DNA of 64,000 bases, from assembly GCA_022825265.1 (NCBI GenBank), contig JAJDXE010000004.1, positions 206,341 to 270,340 of the forward strand. Direction: 5' to 3'. The position numbers were made by a program, and so were the translations under genes. The notes under the pieces were generated by a model. It saw only the letters and a program-made list of their open reading frames with translations. It made no database searches and was not told the DNA's origin. This DNA is from Dehalococcoidia bacterium. GTDB lineage: Bacteria; Chloroflexota; Dehalococcoidia; Bin125. Positions within the stretch are counted from its first letter, which is position 1, and the number at the start of each line of letters is the position of its first letter. This document shows positions 21,482 to 31,528 of the stretch, in pieces.

Positions 21482-22444
21482 TTGCCCGTGCCTTACCTCA
21501 ACACCTTTGCCCCGACCGCCGATGCTGTCGACCTAACCGGAACCGACGAATTCGCCTCGCTCTGCGAGTCCGCCGCCGACCTCGGCATCGCACACTCGGA
21601 CCAGATTCGCTACGTCTCTCGCAACAAGGTGATCAATCACCTCCGCCTGCACCTGCTCGAGTGGGGAGATCCGGCGAACCCGACGATCGTCATGCTGCAC
21701 GGCGGCAACCAGTCGGCCCATAGCTGGGATCTGGTGGCGCTGCATCTGGCCGACCGATTCCACATCATCGCGCCCGATCAGCGCGGCCACGGCGACTCGG
21801 AGTGGGCCCGCGACGCCGACTACGGTCCGGACCAGATGGCCTCGGACGCGCTGCAACTGATCCACGAGGACGGCCTCGAGCAGCCGATCGTGATGGGACA
21901 CTCGATGGGCGGCATGGTCACGATGCGCCTGACCTCGCGCGAGCCGTCGCTGCCACGCGCCGTGGTGCTCGTGGATGTCGGACCGGAAGTCTCCCAGCGG
22001 GGGGCGGAGGCGATTCGCAACTTCGTCGTGCGCAATGTCGAGTTCGAACACCTCGACGAGTTCATCGACCGCGTAGCCGCCTACGATCCGTTCCGCTCTC
22101 GCGAACACATGGAACGCACCGCCCGCTACAACCTCGTCCACCGCTCCGACGGCAAATACGTCTCTAAGTCCGACCGCCTCCTCCACGATCCCGGCTTCCG
22201 CCGACCCGCCGCCGACCGTCGCGACGTCGCCGACGGATTCCACCAATTCGACGGTCCGACCTTGTTGGTGCGCGGCGAGTCGAGCAACATCCTCGAGGCA
22301 GACGCCGCTGCGCGGTTTGTCGAGGACTTGCCCAACGCACAACTCGTCGAAGTGCCCGATTGTGGACACAACGTCCACTCCCAGAACACGCCCGGCTTCA
22401 TCGACGCGGTCTCCGGATTCCTGGCGTCGGCGGCGCAGGGCTGA
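21482..22444 (+). CDS. alpha/beta hydrolase
   Basis: IVMLHGGNQSAHSWDLVALHLADRFHIIAPDQRGHGDSEW, VMGHSMGGMVTMRL. Confidence 0.93.
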   Translation: MPVPYLNTFAPTADAVDLTGTDEFASLCESAADLGIAHSDQIRYVSRNKVINHLRLHLLEWGDPANPTIVMLHGGNQSAHSWDLVALHLADRFHIIAPDQRGHGDSEWARDADYGPDQMASDALQLIHEDGLEQPIVMGHSMGGMVTMRLTSREPSLPRAVVLVDVGPEVSQRGAEAIRNFVVRNVEFEHLDEFIDRVAAYDPFRSREHMERTARYNLVHRSDGKYVSKSDRLLHDPGFRRPAADRRDVADGFHQFDGPTLLVRGESSNILEADAAARFVEDLPNAQLVEVPDCGHNVHSQNTPGFIDAVSGFLASAAQG

Positions 22445-22462
22445 CAGGCGTAACATCGAGTC

Positions 22463-23017
22463 ATGGCCGAGCAATATGTCGCCAGGGACAAGAACACGGG
22501 CTTCGAGGTCTCCGTCACCGGCGACTTCCCCGAACACCCCGACGACCGCATGCGCATCGCACGGACGACGACACTGTTCACGCGTCTGATGTCGACCCTG
22601 CTGCAGCGCGACGAGGCCCAGCGGCGCGTCGGATTCCGCGCGATCGAGACCCAACTCGAGCTGGCCGACGCCCTGATTCGACAGGATCACGAGGAAGTCC
22701 AGAGGCTCGTACGCGAGACCCTGACCTCGATGGGTGTGAGCGAAGACCAGCTACGGGAGTTGGCTCAGCGCCTCGCAGAGGCCGGTGGGCTCGACCCGAG
22801 AGTTGCTCAGGAGTTGTCGCGAGCGTTCGGATTCGAGGCCGATGCGCTTGACGTGGAAGCCGAACCGACTGACGAAACCGACGATCAGAACCCGGCGCTC
22901 GATCCGAAGATCATGCAGCAATTGGAAGATCTGCTCGCCAACTCCGAACCGCCAGACTCTGATACCGAACCGCAAGACGACGATTCAGAAGAATCTCCGA
23001 AAGGACCGGCAACATGA
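22463..23017 (+). CDS. hypothetical protein with acidic C-terminal tail
   Basis: 184-aa ORF in a tight run of genes; no family recognised. Confidence 0.7.
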   Translation: MAEQYVARDKNTGFEVSVTGDFPEHPDDRMRIARTTTLFTRLMSTLLQRDEAQRRVGFRAIETQLELADALIRQDHEEVQRLVRETLTSMGVSEDQLRELAQRLAEAGGLDPRVAQELSRAFGFEADALDVEAEPTDETDDQNPALDPKIMQQLEDLLANSEPPDSDTEPQDDDSEESPKGPAT

Positions 23018-23550
23018 GCGCCTCAGCCGTTGGCTACATCAAGGACATGCTGAGCTTCATTCACGGCGGCTTCCGCGACGCCCGCACCGGACAGACGGCT
23101 GAGCAGCTTCACTTCGTCCCCGACGGAGAATCGCACTCCGTGGCCTGGGTGCTCTGGCACGCAGCGCGCGTCGAAGATCTACTGGTTCAGGGCGCCTGGC
23201 AGGGCAAGCAGGAGATCTGGCGCGAGGGCAACTGGGCCGAGAAGACCGGCCTGCCCGAGCGCGGCTTCGGCACGGGCCAGTCGACCGAGGAGGCGTCGGC
23301 GGTCGCGATCGGCGACATGGATGCATTCTGGGCTTACCAGGACGCGGTCAACGAGTCGACGCATGCTTTCCTCGACTCGCTCAGCGACGATGATCTGGCG
23401 CGCGAAGTGAAGCTCGGCGAGGCGACCGAAACGCTCGGACAGTCAATCACGCTGCATCTCTGTACGCACCTCAACGGACACAGAGGCGAGATCAACCTGA
23501 TCCGCGGGATGCACGGCCTGGACCCTGTGCGGCCCAACATGGGCGGCTAA
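23014..23550 (+). CDS. DinB family protein
   Basis: SHSVAWVLWHAARVEDLLV...LGQSITLHLCTHLNGHRGEINLIRGMHGLDP. Confidence 0.87.
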   Translation: MSASAVGYIKDMLSFIHGGFRDARTGQTAEQLHFVPDGESHSVAWVLWHAARVEDLLVQGAWQGKQEIWREGNWAEKTGLPERGFGTGQSTEEASAVAIGDMDAFWAYQDAVNESTHAFLDSLSDDDLAREVKLGEATETLGQSITLHLCTHLNGHRGEINLIRGMHGLDPVRPNMGG

Positions 23551-23595
23551 GAGCGAACGCGGGCTTGATGGAGTAGCGCTGAGGGGAGGCAGATC

Positions 23596-24477
23596 ATGCA
23601 CGTAGTCATCACCGGCGCAAGTGGTCTGATTGGCGGCGCGCTGGTCAAGGAACTCCGCAGTCGCGGCACCAGTGTGACTGCGGTCTCGCGCAATCCTCGA
23701 TCGCATATGGCGCTCTCGGGAGTCAACTGGACCGGATGGGACGGGCTCGCCGACGCCGTCTCCGGCGCGGCCGGAGTGGTCCATCTGGCCGGTGAGGGCA
23801 TCGTCGACCGGCGTTGGAGCAATGCTCGCAAGGCAGCCTTGCGCGATAGCAGGATCGATACGACTCGACAGGTCGTGCAAGCCATCCGGTCTGCCGCCGA
23901 GAAACCCGCCGTGCTGGTGAGCGCGTCGGCGATCGGCTACTACGGCAACCAGGTCGAGCGGGAATCGACCGAGGCGGCGCCCGCAGGTGACGATTTCCTG
24001 GCCGATCTGTGCGTTGATTGGGAGGCGGAATCTCAGAGCTCCGGAGTGCGCACGGTCAATCCGCGGATTGGCATCATCCTCGCCAATGAGGGCGGCGCGC
24101 TTCCGCGACTGCTGATGCCGTTCAAGCTGGGCCTCGGTGGACCGATCGGCTTTGGCCGCGCCTGGTGGAGCTGGATCCATCTCGACGACGCGGTCGGCGC
24201 GATCCTCCATGCGCTGGAGCAGAACTACATCGAGGGCGCAATCAACCTGACGGCGCCGAATCCGGTCCGCAACAGCGATTTCTCGAGCGCACTCGGCCGC
24301 GCCGTCGGTCGACCGGCGTTGATGCCCGTGCCGCCGCTGGCGCTCAAGCTGATGCTCGGCGAGGGAGCGAGCGTGCTGCTTGCCTCGCAGAGAATCTTGC
24401 CCACGCGGACGCTCGAGCTCGGTTATCAGTTCAAGTTCACCGAGATCGACGCGGCGCTCCAGGACCTGGTCGCCTGA
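23596..24477 (+). CDS. TIGR01777-like NAD-dependent epimerase/dehydratase
   Basis: VVITGASGLIGGALVKELRSRGTSVTAVSRNP, GEGIVDRRWSNARKAALRDSRI, ASAIGYYGNQ, WSWIHLDDAVGAILHAL. Confidence 0.93.
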   Translation: MHVVITGASGLIGGALVKELRSRGTSVTAVSRNPRSHMALSGVNWTGWDGLADAVSGAAGVVHLAGEGIVDRRWSNARKAALRDSRIDTTRQVVQAIRSAAEKPAVLVSASAIGYYGNQVERESTEAAPAGDDFLADLCVDWEAESQSSGVRTVNPRIGIILANEGGALPRLLMPFKLGLGGPIGFGRAWWSWIHLDDAVGAILHALEQNYIEGAINLTAPNPVRNSDFSSALGRAVGRPALMPVPPLALKLMLGEGASVLLASQRILPTRTLELGYQFKFTEIDAALQDLVA

Positions 24478-24482
24478 CCACG

Positions 24483-25652
24483 ATGGTTGAACAGATCCAG
24501 CTTCGCTACGGCATCAATCCGCACCAGGCGCCGGCCACGGCATCGGCGATCGGCGAGTGGCCGTTCGAGGTCCTCAACGGTCAGCCGGGATACATCAACC
24601 TGCTCGATGCGATGAGTTCGTGGAGTCTTGTCCGGGAATTGCGGGCGGCGCTGGACCAGCCGGCCGCTGCGTCGTTCAAGCACGTTTCGCCGGCGGGCGC
24701 GGCACTTGGACTGCCGATTCTGCAGCGGCTGGCCCGCGCGTATGAGGTGGAGAACCTGGAACTCTCGCCGGTTGCGTCGGCGTATGTCAGGGCTCGCGGC
24801 GGTGACCTCGTCAGCGCCTACGGCGACTTCGCCGCGGTCTCGGATGTCGTTGATGAATCGCTCGCTCGCTTCCTGCGTCGGGAGGTCTCGGACGGCATCA
24901 TCGCGCCCGGCTACGAACCTGCGGCTCTGGAGATCCTGAGCAAGAAAAAAGGCGGACGCTATCTCATCCTGCAGGCAGACCCCAGCGCGGACATGTCGGA
25001 GGTTGAGTCGCGCGATCACTTCGGCATCCGTCTGGAGCAGCCGTTGGATGACAAGACCATCGACGAATCGATCTTCGACAATCCGGTCACCGAACTGACC
25101 GACTTTCCCGATGGTGTTCGCCGTGATCTGCTCGTCGCCACGATCGCGCTGCGATACACGCAGTCGAACTCAGTCTGCGTCGCCGCCGACGGTCAGGTGA
25201 TCGGCCTGGGTGCGGGCCAGCAATCGCGGATCCACTGCTCGCGGCTTGCTTGCGGCAAAGCCGACCGCTGGATGCTGCAACAACACGGCCAGGTGCTCGG
25301 GCTGGAGTTCGACTCATCGCTCAAACGCCCCGATCGCTTCGCCGCACGAGAGCAGTACATCGCCTGGCAAGAGCTTTCGCATCCGGAGCGCGAACGTTTG
25401 CAGTCGCAGATCGTCAACTGGCCGGGCCCGCTCTCTGACGATGAGCGCCGTGAATGGATCTCTCAGTTCCGGAACGTGCTCAGCCACGACGCATTCATGC
25501 CCTTCCGCGATAACGTCGACCGCGCCCAGGCCTCGGCGGTGACACACATTCTGCAGCCGGGCGGCTCGATCGCCGATGGCGACACGACCGACGCCTGCAA
25601 CCAGTACGGCATCGTGATGGCGCTGACAGGACAGCGGTTGTTCCGTCACTAA
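24483..25652 (+). CDS. stand-alone AICAR transformylase (phosphoribosylaminoimidazolecarboxamide formyltransferase) lacking the IMP cyclohydrolase domain
   Basis: LRYGINPHQAPA, LNGQPGYINLLDAMSSW, SFKHVSPAGAALGLP, YTQSNSVCVAADGQVIGLGAGQQSRIHCSRLA, LQPGGSIAD; ~390 aa with no upstream IMPCH domain. Confidence 0.93.
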   Translation: MVEQIQLRYGINPHQAPATASAIGEWPFEVLNGQPGYINLLDAMSSWSLVRELRAALDQPAAASFKHVSPAGAALGLPILQRLARAYEVENLELSPVASAYVRARGGDLVSAYGDFAAVSDVVDESLARFLRREVSDGIIAPGYEPAALEILSKKKGGRYLILQADPSADMSEVESRDHFGIRLEQPLDDKTIDESIFDNPVTELTDFPDGVRRDLLVATIALRYTQSNSVCVAADGQVIGLGAGQQSRIHCSRLACGKADRWMLQQHGQVLGLEFDSSLKRPDRFAAREQYIAWQELSHPERERLQSQIVNWPGPLSDDERREWISQFRNVLSHDAFMPFRDNVDRAQASAVTHILQPGGSIADGDTTDACNQYGIVMALTGQRLFRH

Positions 25653-25671
25653 TCGGTTGTAACCTCAATTC

Positions 25672-27318
25672 ATGTCCACCTTTACCGACTCTCCCATCGC
25701 GCTTTACGACACCCTGCTCCGAGACGGATCGCAGATGGAAGGCATCGCCTTCTCGCTGCAAGACAAGATCACGGTGGCGCGGCGGCTGGACTCGTTGGGC
25801 ATTCACTACGTCGAGGGCGGATTCCCCGGCTCGAACGAGAAGGACAAGGCGTTCTTCGAGCAGATGAAGTCGCAGCCACTGGAGCGCGCCAAGTTGGTCG
25901 CGTTCGGCGGAACGCGCAAGCCGGGTTCCGACGTCGAGTCGGACTTCAACATCGTCGCGCTGCGCGAGGCCGAGACGCCGGTCGTCACCTTCGTCGGCAA
26001 GGCGATCGCCTCGCAGGTCAAGACGGTGCTCAGTACCTCGCGCGAGGAAAACCTCTCAATGGTGCGCGAATCGGTCGAGTACATGTCGTCGATCGGCCGC
26101 GAGGTCCACTTCGACGCCGAGCACTTCTTCGACGGATTCAAACAGGACCCCGACTACACGCTCAACGTGATCAGCACCGCGTATCGATCCGGCGCGCAGT
26201 ACCTGATTCTCTGCGACACCAACGGCGGGGCGATGACCGATGAGGTGATCGCCGCAATCAAGGCCGTTCGCGAGGTCGTGCCTGAGGCCAAGCTTGGCAT
26301 CCACACGCACAACGACTGCGATCTCGCCGTGGCCAATTCTCTGGCCGCGGTTCAGGCCGGTGTGACACAGGTGCAGGGTTGCCTCAACGGTTACGGCGAG
26401 CGCTGCGGCAACGCCAATCTCTCCTCGATCATTCCCAATCTCCAGCTCAAGATGGGGCTGCGCGTCGTCGAGGATCACCAGTTGCAGGAGATCACGACCG
26501 CGTCGCGCTTCGTCGCCGAGCTGGCCAATCTGCCGCTCAATGGCCTGTCGCCGTACGTGGGTGCGTCGGCATTCGCCCACAAGGCCGGCTATCACGTCGC
26601 CGCAGTCGTCAAGGATCCAAATCACTACCAGCACATCGAACCTGCTGATGTCGGCAACGATCGCCGCGTGCTGGTCTCCGAGCTCTCGGGCCGTCGCAAC
26701 ATCCAGTTCAAGCTCGAAGAACGCGGCCACGACCTGCCGCTGACACCGGAAGAGACGACGGAGCTGTTGGGTCGGGTCAAGCAGATGGAGTCGCGCGGAT
26801 TCCAGTACGAAGCCGCCGACGCCTCGTTCGAGCTTCTGGCGCTGCGCTCTCGACCCGACTACCGCTCGCCGTTCGAGCTTGATGACTTCCTCGTCATCGA
26901 ACGTCGACGACCCGCATCGGCTCGTGGGACCAATGGCAGTCCCGATGAATCGTTGATGATCGCCGAAGCAACGACCAAGATTCGAGTGGACGACGAGCTC
27001 TTCCACACCACGGCGGACGGAAACGGTCCGGTCAACGCGCTCGATCGAGCCGCCCGCAAGGGCCTCGAACTGGCCTATCCCGAACTCGAGGCAGTGTCGC
27101 TGCTTGATTACAAGGTTCGCATCATTGATGCAGACTCCGGCACCGAAGCCCAGACCAGGGCGCTCATCGAATCGACCGACGGCAGACACACATGGGCCAC
27201 CGTCGGCGCGTCGCCCGACGTGATCGAAGCCTCCTGGCTCGCCCTCGCCGACGCCTACGAGTACTACCTGCTGCATCGCGAGCAATGGCGGCTGGAAGAC
27301 GACGAATCGGCCGACTGA
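25672..27318 (+). CDS. cimA: citramalate synthase
   Basis: [82 protein letters not shown]-terminal regulatory domain. Confidence 0.94.
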   Translation: MSTFTDSPIALYDTLLRDGSQMEGIAFSLQDKITVARRLDSLGIHYVEGGFPGSNEKDKAFFEQMKSQPLERAKLVAFGGTRKPGSDVESDFNIVALREAETPVVTFVGKAIASQVKTVLSTSREENLSMVRESVEYMSSIGREVHFDAEHFFDGFKQDPDYTLNVISTAYRSGAQYLILCDTNGGAMTDEVIAAIKAVREVVPEAKLGIHTHNDCDLAVANSLAAVQAGVTQVQGCLNGYGERCGNANLSSIIPNLQLKMGLRVVEDHQLQEITTASRFVAELANLPLNGLSPYVGASAFAHKAGYHVAAVVKDPNHYQHIEPADVGNDRRVLVSELSGRRNIQFKLEERGHDLPLTPEETTELLGRVKQMESRGFQYEAADASFELLALRSRPDYRSPFELDDFLVIERRRPASARGTNGSPDESLMIAEATTKIRVDDELFHTTADGNGPVNALDRAARKGLELAYPELEAVSLLDYKVRIIDADSGTEAQTRALIESTDGRHTWATVGASPDVIEASWLALADAYEYYLLHREQWRLEDDESAD

Positions 27319-27458
27319 GGTCGGTCCGCATCGCCCGATCATTGGCGATCCGCTCTGTATACCCGCTAACATGCAAACTGGACATCGTGGGCCGCTGCTG
27401 AGCGGGACTGTGCTGTGGATGCCGGTGAGCGGGCGCGGCCCAAGGGAGAAGTGGGGCG

Positions 27459-27683
27459 ATGGCGAGCGATGCGCTAGACGTGATTCAAGGCGGGTTTCCT
27501 CGGTGTGCGCAGTGCGAAAAAGGGGTGTTAGTCCCACTCTCGGACTTTGGCGGCCAGGGAGCCGCCGTCCACTTCAAGGCCTGGGTTTGCACCGACCCCA
27601 AGTGCCTGTTCAATCTCAAGATTCGCAACGGCGACGTCTACCTGAACGAGCCAATCTACGACGGCCGCGACGACCGCCGCTAA
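27459..27683 (+). CDS. small zinc-ribbon-like hypothetical protein (74 aa)
   Basis: Two paired cysteines (CAQC, CTDPKC) in a compact ORF. Confidence 0.6.
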   Translation: MASDALDVIQGGFPRCAQCEKGVLVPLSDFGGQGAAVHFKAWVCTDPKCLFNLKIRNGDVYLNEPIYDGRDDRR

Positions 27684-27807
27684 CAGGTCATCTCTCCTCG
27701 AGAGCTTTACCACGGCGCCGTTAGTCGGCAGGAGCTGCCGCGTCCGCTCATGCTCTCGCTGAAATCGCTACGGTCAGCGGCAGATACTGACTGAAACGGA
27801 TGCTGCC

Positions 27808-28542
27808 ATGACCAATCTCTCCGTCGCCGTCCTGACCGGCGGCCACTACTTTCACGTCCGGCCGTTCATCGACTTCTTCAATGATCTCGACGGGATCGAT
27901 GCCTACGTCCACCACTTCGATCAGTGGTTGTTCGGCGCCGGCAACGACTCGTTCATGGAGGACGGCAATCGGATCAGTCGGCCGGACCTCCGCGGCGATC
28001 ACGGCATCGTCGAGCCGCCGTCGGACGATCAGGACATGCGCGACAGCTACGACGTGACCATGTTCTACACCATGCTGCGCGACGAGCCGAGCCGGAAAAC
28101 AATCGACAGCCTGGCGCGGATGATCGACTCCGGGATGCCCATGTTCGTCATGCACCACGCGCTGCTGAACTGGGGCGTCGGCGGATTCTGGTCCGAGATG
28201 ATCGGTATGCCCGACCGCCGGATCGAGGTCGACGACACCTGGGAGAGCACCTACGAGATCCAGGTCAATCTCGATCATCCGGCGGCAGCCGGACTCTCGG
28301 ACTTCTCAATCCAGGACGAAACCTACGACATCGCAGACTGCGGCGAGGACTGCGACGTGCTGCTGACGACAGAGAACCAGCACTCGATGCGGACGCTGGC
28401 CTGGACTCGGACATACCGAAACTCGCGCGTCTTCTGTACCCAACTCGGTCATGATCCACGCACCTGGGAGCACCCGTCGTTCCGTCGGCTGATCGAGAAC
28501 GGCCTACGCTGGTGCGCCAACCAGCCACTTGCAGAGCGTTAG
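27808..28542 (+). CDS. ThuA-like domain protein
   Basis: VAVLTGGHYFHVRPFIDFF...DVTMFYTML...MIDSGMPMFVMHHALLNWGVGGFWSEMIG...STYEIQVNLDHPAAAGL. Confidence 0.8.
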   Translation: MTNLSVAVLTGGHYFHVRPFIDFFNDLDGIDAYVHHFDQWLFGAGNDSFMEDGNRISRPDLRGDHGIVEPPSDDQDMRDSYDVTMFYTMLRDEPSRKTIDSLARMIDSGMPMFVMHHALLNWGVGGFWSEMIGMPDRRIEVDDTWESTYEIQVNLDHPAAAGLSDFSIQDETYDIADCGEDCDVLLTTENQHSMRTLAWTRTYRNSRVFCTQLGHDPRTWEHPSFRRLIENGLRWCANQPLAER

Positions 28543-28610
28543 CGTTCGCTGCAGGAGTCTCCGTTGAAGGACTCAGTTCCTTTGAACAGGTGTGGATTGA
28601 GGCCCAGCAG

Positions 28611-29750
28611 ATGAAGATCACCAGCGTCGATGTCTACCCGATCATGTCCTGGCGACCGCATCTGTTCGTCACGGTGACTGCAGACGACGGAACCTACGGC
28701 GTCGGCGAATCGGGCTTGAGCTGGCAGGAACGACCGATCGCGGCGGCGGTTGAGCGGTTCTCGGAACTGGTCGTCGGCGGAGACCCGATGCGCACCGAGC
28801 ATCTCTGGCAAGTGATGGCGCGCGCCTCGTTCTTCCCTGCCGACCGGATCAACTGCGCCGCGATCTCGGCCATCGACCTGGCGCTCTGGGACCTCAAAGG
28901 CAAGATTCTCGGCCAGCCGGTCTACAACCTGATCGGCGGACTCGTCCGCGAGCGCATCCAGTGCTACCCGCACAACGAGGGCGAGGACGACCCGTCTCAG
29001 CTCATCGACAACATCGAGCGCACCGTCGCCGACGGCTGGCGCTTCGCGCGCTGGGGTTTCAGCGGCACGACCGGCGAGGCATTCGATCCATCCGACGCGG
29101 TTCGCAAATCTGTCCGCGCGATCGAGGCGGTCAGGTCGCACTTCGGCCCGGAGTTGGAACTCTGCGTCGATGTCCACACCAGGATCGACCTGCCCGACGC
29201 GCTCCGCTATTGCCGCGCGGTCGAGGGCGCGAGTCCTTACTTCATCGAGGATGCGCTGCGCTCCGAACGGCCCGAGTCGTATCGCCGGCTACGAGAGCGC
29301 ACCAGCGTCCCGCTCGCCGCGGGCGAGCAGTGGTTCACCAAGTGGGGCTTCGCCACGGCGATTGAAGAGGAACTGATCGACTACGCCCGCATCGACCTCT
29401 GCTTGGTCGGCGGCTTCACCGAGGCGCTCAAGATCGCACGCTGGGCCGAGACGCATCACATTCAGATCGTGCCGCACAATCCGCTCGGTCCGGTCTCATC
29501 GGCGGCCGGCGCGCACCTGACCCTGGCCGCCGCCAATGCCGGCGTCCTGGAGATGGCCAAGCAACCCGGGACCAACCTGCAGGATGTCTTCCCCCGGCAG
29601 ACGCCGTTTGAGCGTGGTCACGCGTTGCCCAGCGACGAGCCCGGCTGGGGTATCACCTTTGACGCGGAGGCTGCATCGAAGTATCCAGAACCGGGCACGG
29701 GCTACGCGCCGATGCTCAAACGGCGCGACGGCAGCTTCACGAATTGGTGA
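28611..29750 (+). CDS. mandelate racemase/muconate lactonizing enzyme family (galactonate dehydratase-like, enolase superfamily)
   Basis: [69 protein letters not shown]. Confidence 0.93.
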   Translation: MKITSVDVYPIMSWRPHLFVTVTADDGTYGVGESGLSWQERPIAAAVERFSELVVGGDPMRTEHLWQVMARASFFPADRINCAAISAIDLALWDLKGKILGQPVYNLIGGLVRERIQCYPHNEGEDDPSQLIDNIERTVADGWRFARWGFSGTTGEAFDPSDAVRKSVRAIEAVRSHFGPELELCVDVHTRIDLPDALRYCRAVEGASPYFIEDALRSERPESYRRLRERTSVPLAAGEQWFTKWGFATAIEEELIDYARIDLCLVGGFTEALKIARWAETHHIQIVPHNPLGPVSSAAGAHLTLAAANAGVLEMAKQPGTNLQDVFPRQTPFERGHALPSDEPGWGITFDAEAASKYPEPGTGYAPMLKRRDGSFTNW

Positions 29751-29774
29751 GGGCTGGTAGTAAGCTGAATCGGT

Positions 29775-29853
<79 letters not shown>

Positions 29854-29976
29854 TTTCGCTTCCTGTTGACGCTCCGATAACAGTCCTAACACCGTCGCCG
29901 AACACCGGTTTCCCGTCCTGCGTACCCTCGAATTCGAACGGGGAAACGTAACGACCAGACAGAATCGGTGGATGAC

Positions 29977-30063
29977 ATGAACTCCCGACGCGCCAGCATT
30001 TTGCCCGACGCTCTCTTTCTCACGGTCGCCGTCATCCTTCTGGTGATCTTGGTCGCGACCTGA
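29977..30063 (+). CDS. putative 28-aa membrane microprotein ([28 protein letters not shown])
   Basis: Basic N-terminus followed by a hydrophobic helix; stands alone between tRNA-Pro and the MFS gene. Confidence 0.3.
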   Translation: MNSRRASILPDALFLTVAVILLVILVAT

Positions 30064-30068
30064 CCTCG

Positions 30069-31370
30069 TTACCTCGGCCTGAACGGCTGTGGCAAGCGAC
30101 TCGCAACCAGGAACACGACGCAACTGGCCGCGACGCAGATCGCGTAGATGATCAGCACCAGGTCGTAGTTGCCGTCGCGGTCGTAAATGCTGCCCGCGAT
30201 GATCGGCGAGAAGACGATCGCGATCGTCTGGAACATGAACGCCGTGCCCATGATCGTGGCGAAATTGCGCAGCCCGAACGCCCGCGACAGCATCAGCGCC
30301 TCCAGCGGCGGCGCCGCCGCGAAGCCAACCACGTACAGAGTCACGGCGATTCCGACGCCCGTTGGGTTGGCTCCAGATGTTTCGTCCCCGCCGGTCGCAT
30401 AGAGCACGAGCAACGACGCGCAGACAAACAGCGCTCCGAAGGCCGCGACCAACTCGGGTCGTCTGAACCGTTCGATCTGTGGGCCGGCCAGCAGTAGCCA
30501 GACTACGGCTCCGCCCGCCGTCAAGGAAATGATCTGCGCGGCCCAGAAGTCGGAAAAGCCCACCGACTGGTAGTACGGCACGCCCTGCGACAGCCAGCCG
30601 AAGACGACGAAGTACAGCAGCATCAACCCGAGCACGAGCGCCCAGAACAGCGGTGTGCGCATCGTCTGACCGATCGTCATCCCGCTCAACGCAATTGGTT
30701 CAGAAGAGGCGGCTGCCGTCGTCGCTGTGGGAGCGTCGCTCTCGTTCGCCCTGGGCTGGTCGCGGACGAAGATGAAGGCCACGATGTACGCGCCCACGAC
30801 CAGCATCCCCGAGTAGATGAATGCGTCTTCCCAACCGAGCCTCGAAATGATCACCTGGACCAGCGGCAGCATCGCCATCTGACCCATCCAGACGGATGCG
30901 CCGATCAGGCTCAGCGCCGTCGCCCGGCGCCGGTCGAACCAGCGCACCGCCAACGCCTGCGCCGGGATATAGGCGATCAGGCCCAGCGCCAGCGAAGACA
31001 CCCCGAGGTAGACGTACCACTGCCAGAGCTGGGTCATGAAGGCGAGCAGCACGAATGCCGCGGCGCAGAGCGGCGCGCCGATCAACATCAGCCGCCGAGG
31101 CCCGACCACGTCGATCAGTCTGCCGATAAACGGCGCGAACAGACCGATCGTCCCGACCGTGACCGAGAAGCCCATCGAGACCTCGGCTCGCGACCAGCCG
31201 AACCGTTGCTCAAGCGGCTCGGTGTAGGCGCTCAGCGAGCCAAGCGTCACGCCCTCCGCGACGATCATCGCGACGACCATGCCGAACAGCACGTACCAGC
31301 CGTAGTAGATGCGAGACACTCGCCAGCGACGCTTGGGCGGCGGTTCATACGTCGTCGCTTCGACAGCCAT
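30069..31370 (-). CDS. MFS transporter (monocarboxylate-porter-like)
   Basis: Twelve-helix hydrophobic pattern; YYGWYVLFGMVVAMIVAEGVTLGSLSAYTEPLEQRFGWSRAEVSMGFSVTVGTIGLFAPFIGRLIDVVGPR. Confidence 0.93.
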   Translation of the reverse strand: MAVEATTYEPPPKRRWRVSRIYYGWYVLFGMVVAMIVAEGVTLGSLSAYTEPLEQRFGWSRAEVSMGFSVTVGTIGLFAPFIGRLIDVVGPRRLMLIGAPLCAAAFVLLAFMTQLWQWYVYLGVSSLALGLIAYIPAQALAVRWFDRRRATALSLIGASVWMGQMAMLPLVQVIISRLGWEDAFIYSGMLVVGAYIVAFIFVRDQPRANESDAPTATTAAASSEPIALSGMTIGQTMRTPLFWALVLGLMLLYFVVFGWLSQGVPYYQSVGFSDFWAAQIISLTAGGAVVWLLLAGPQIERFRRPELVAAFGALFVCASLLVLYATGGDETSGANPTGVGIAVTLYVVGFAAAPPLEALMLSRAFGLRNFATIMGTAFMFQTIAIVFSPIIAGSIYDRDGNYDLVLIIYAICVAASCVVFLVASRLPQPFRPR

Positions 31371-31395
31371 AGATCGCAGGCTACCGCGACTCCAG

Positions 31396-31437
31396 ACCTC
31401 CCCCTTTGGGGGAGGTGTCACGAAGTGACGGAGGGGG
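31396..31437. repeat. double-hairpin repeat ACCTCCCCC-TTT-GGGGGAGGT / GTCAC-GAA-GTGAC / GGAGGGGGC
   Basis: Two adjacent perfect hairpins; matches a commonly dispersed bacterial intergenic repeat pattern. Confidence 0.75.
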
Positions 31438-31528
31438 CCGGCTTGCGTGCTACCCAATCCCCCACCTCACTCGACGCCGGTACCGGCTATCTTGCGATCA
31501 GATTCCTCATCTCGACGAAAGACGCCCC

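Noticed and set aside
21533-22690. 385-aa minus-strand ORF
   Set aside because: Antisense of the alpha/beta hydrolase and the following hypothetical gene; shadow ORF.
26056-27537. 493-aa minus-strand ORF
   Set aside because: Antisense of cimA with no recognisable domain; high-GC shadow ORF.
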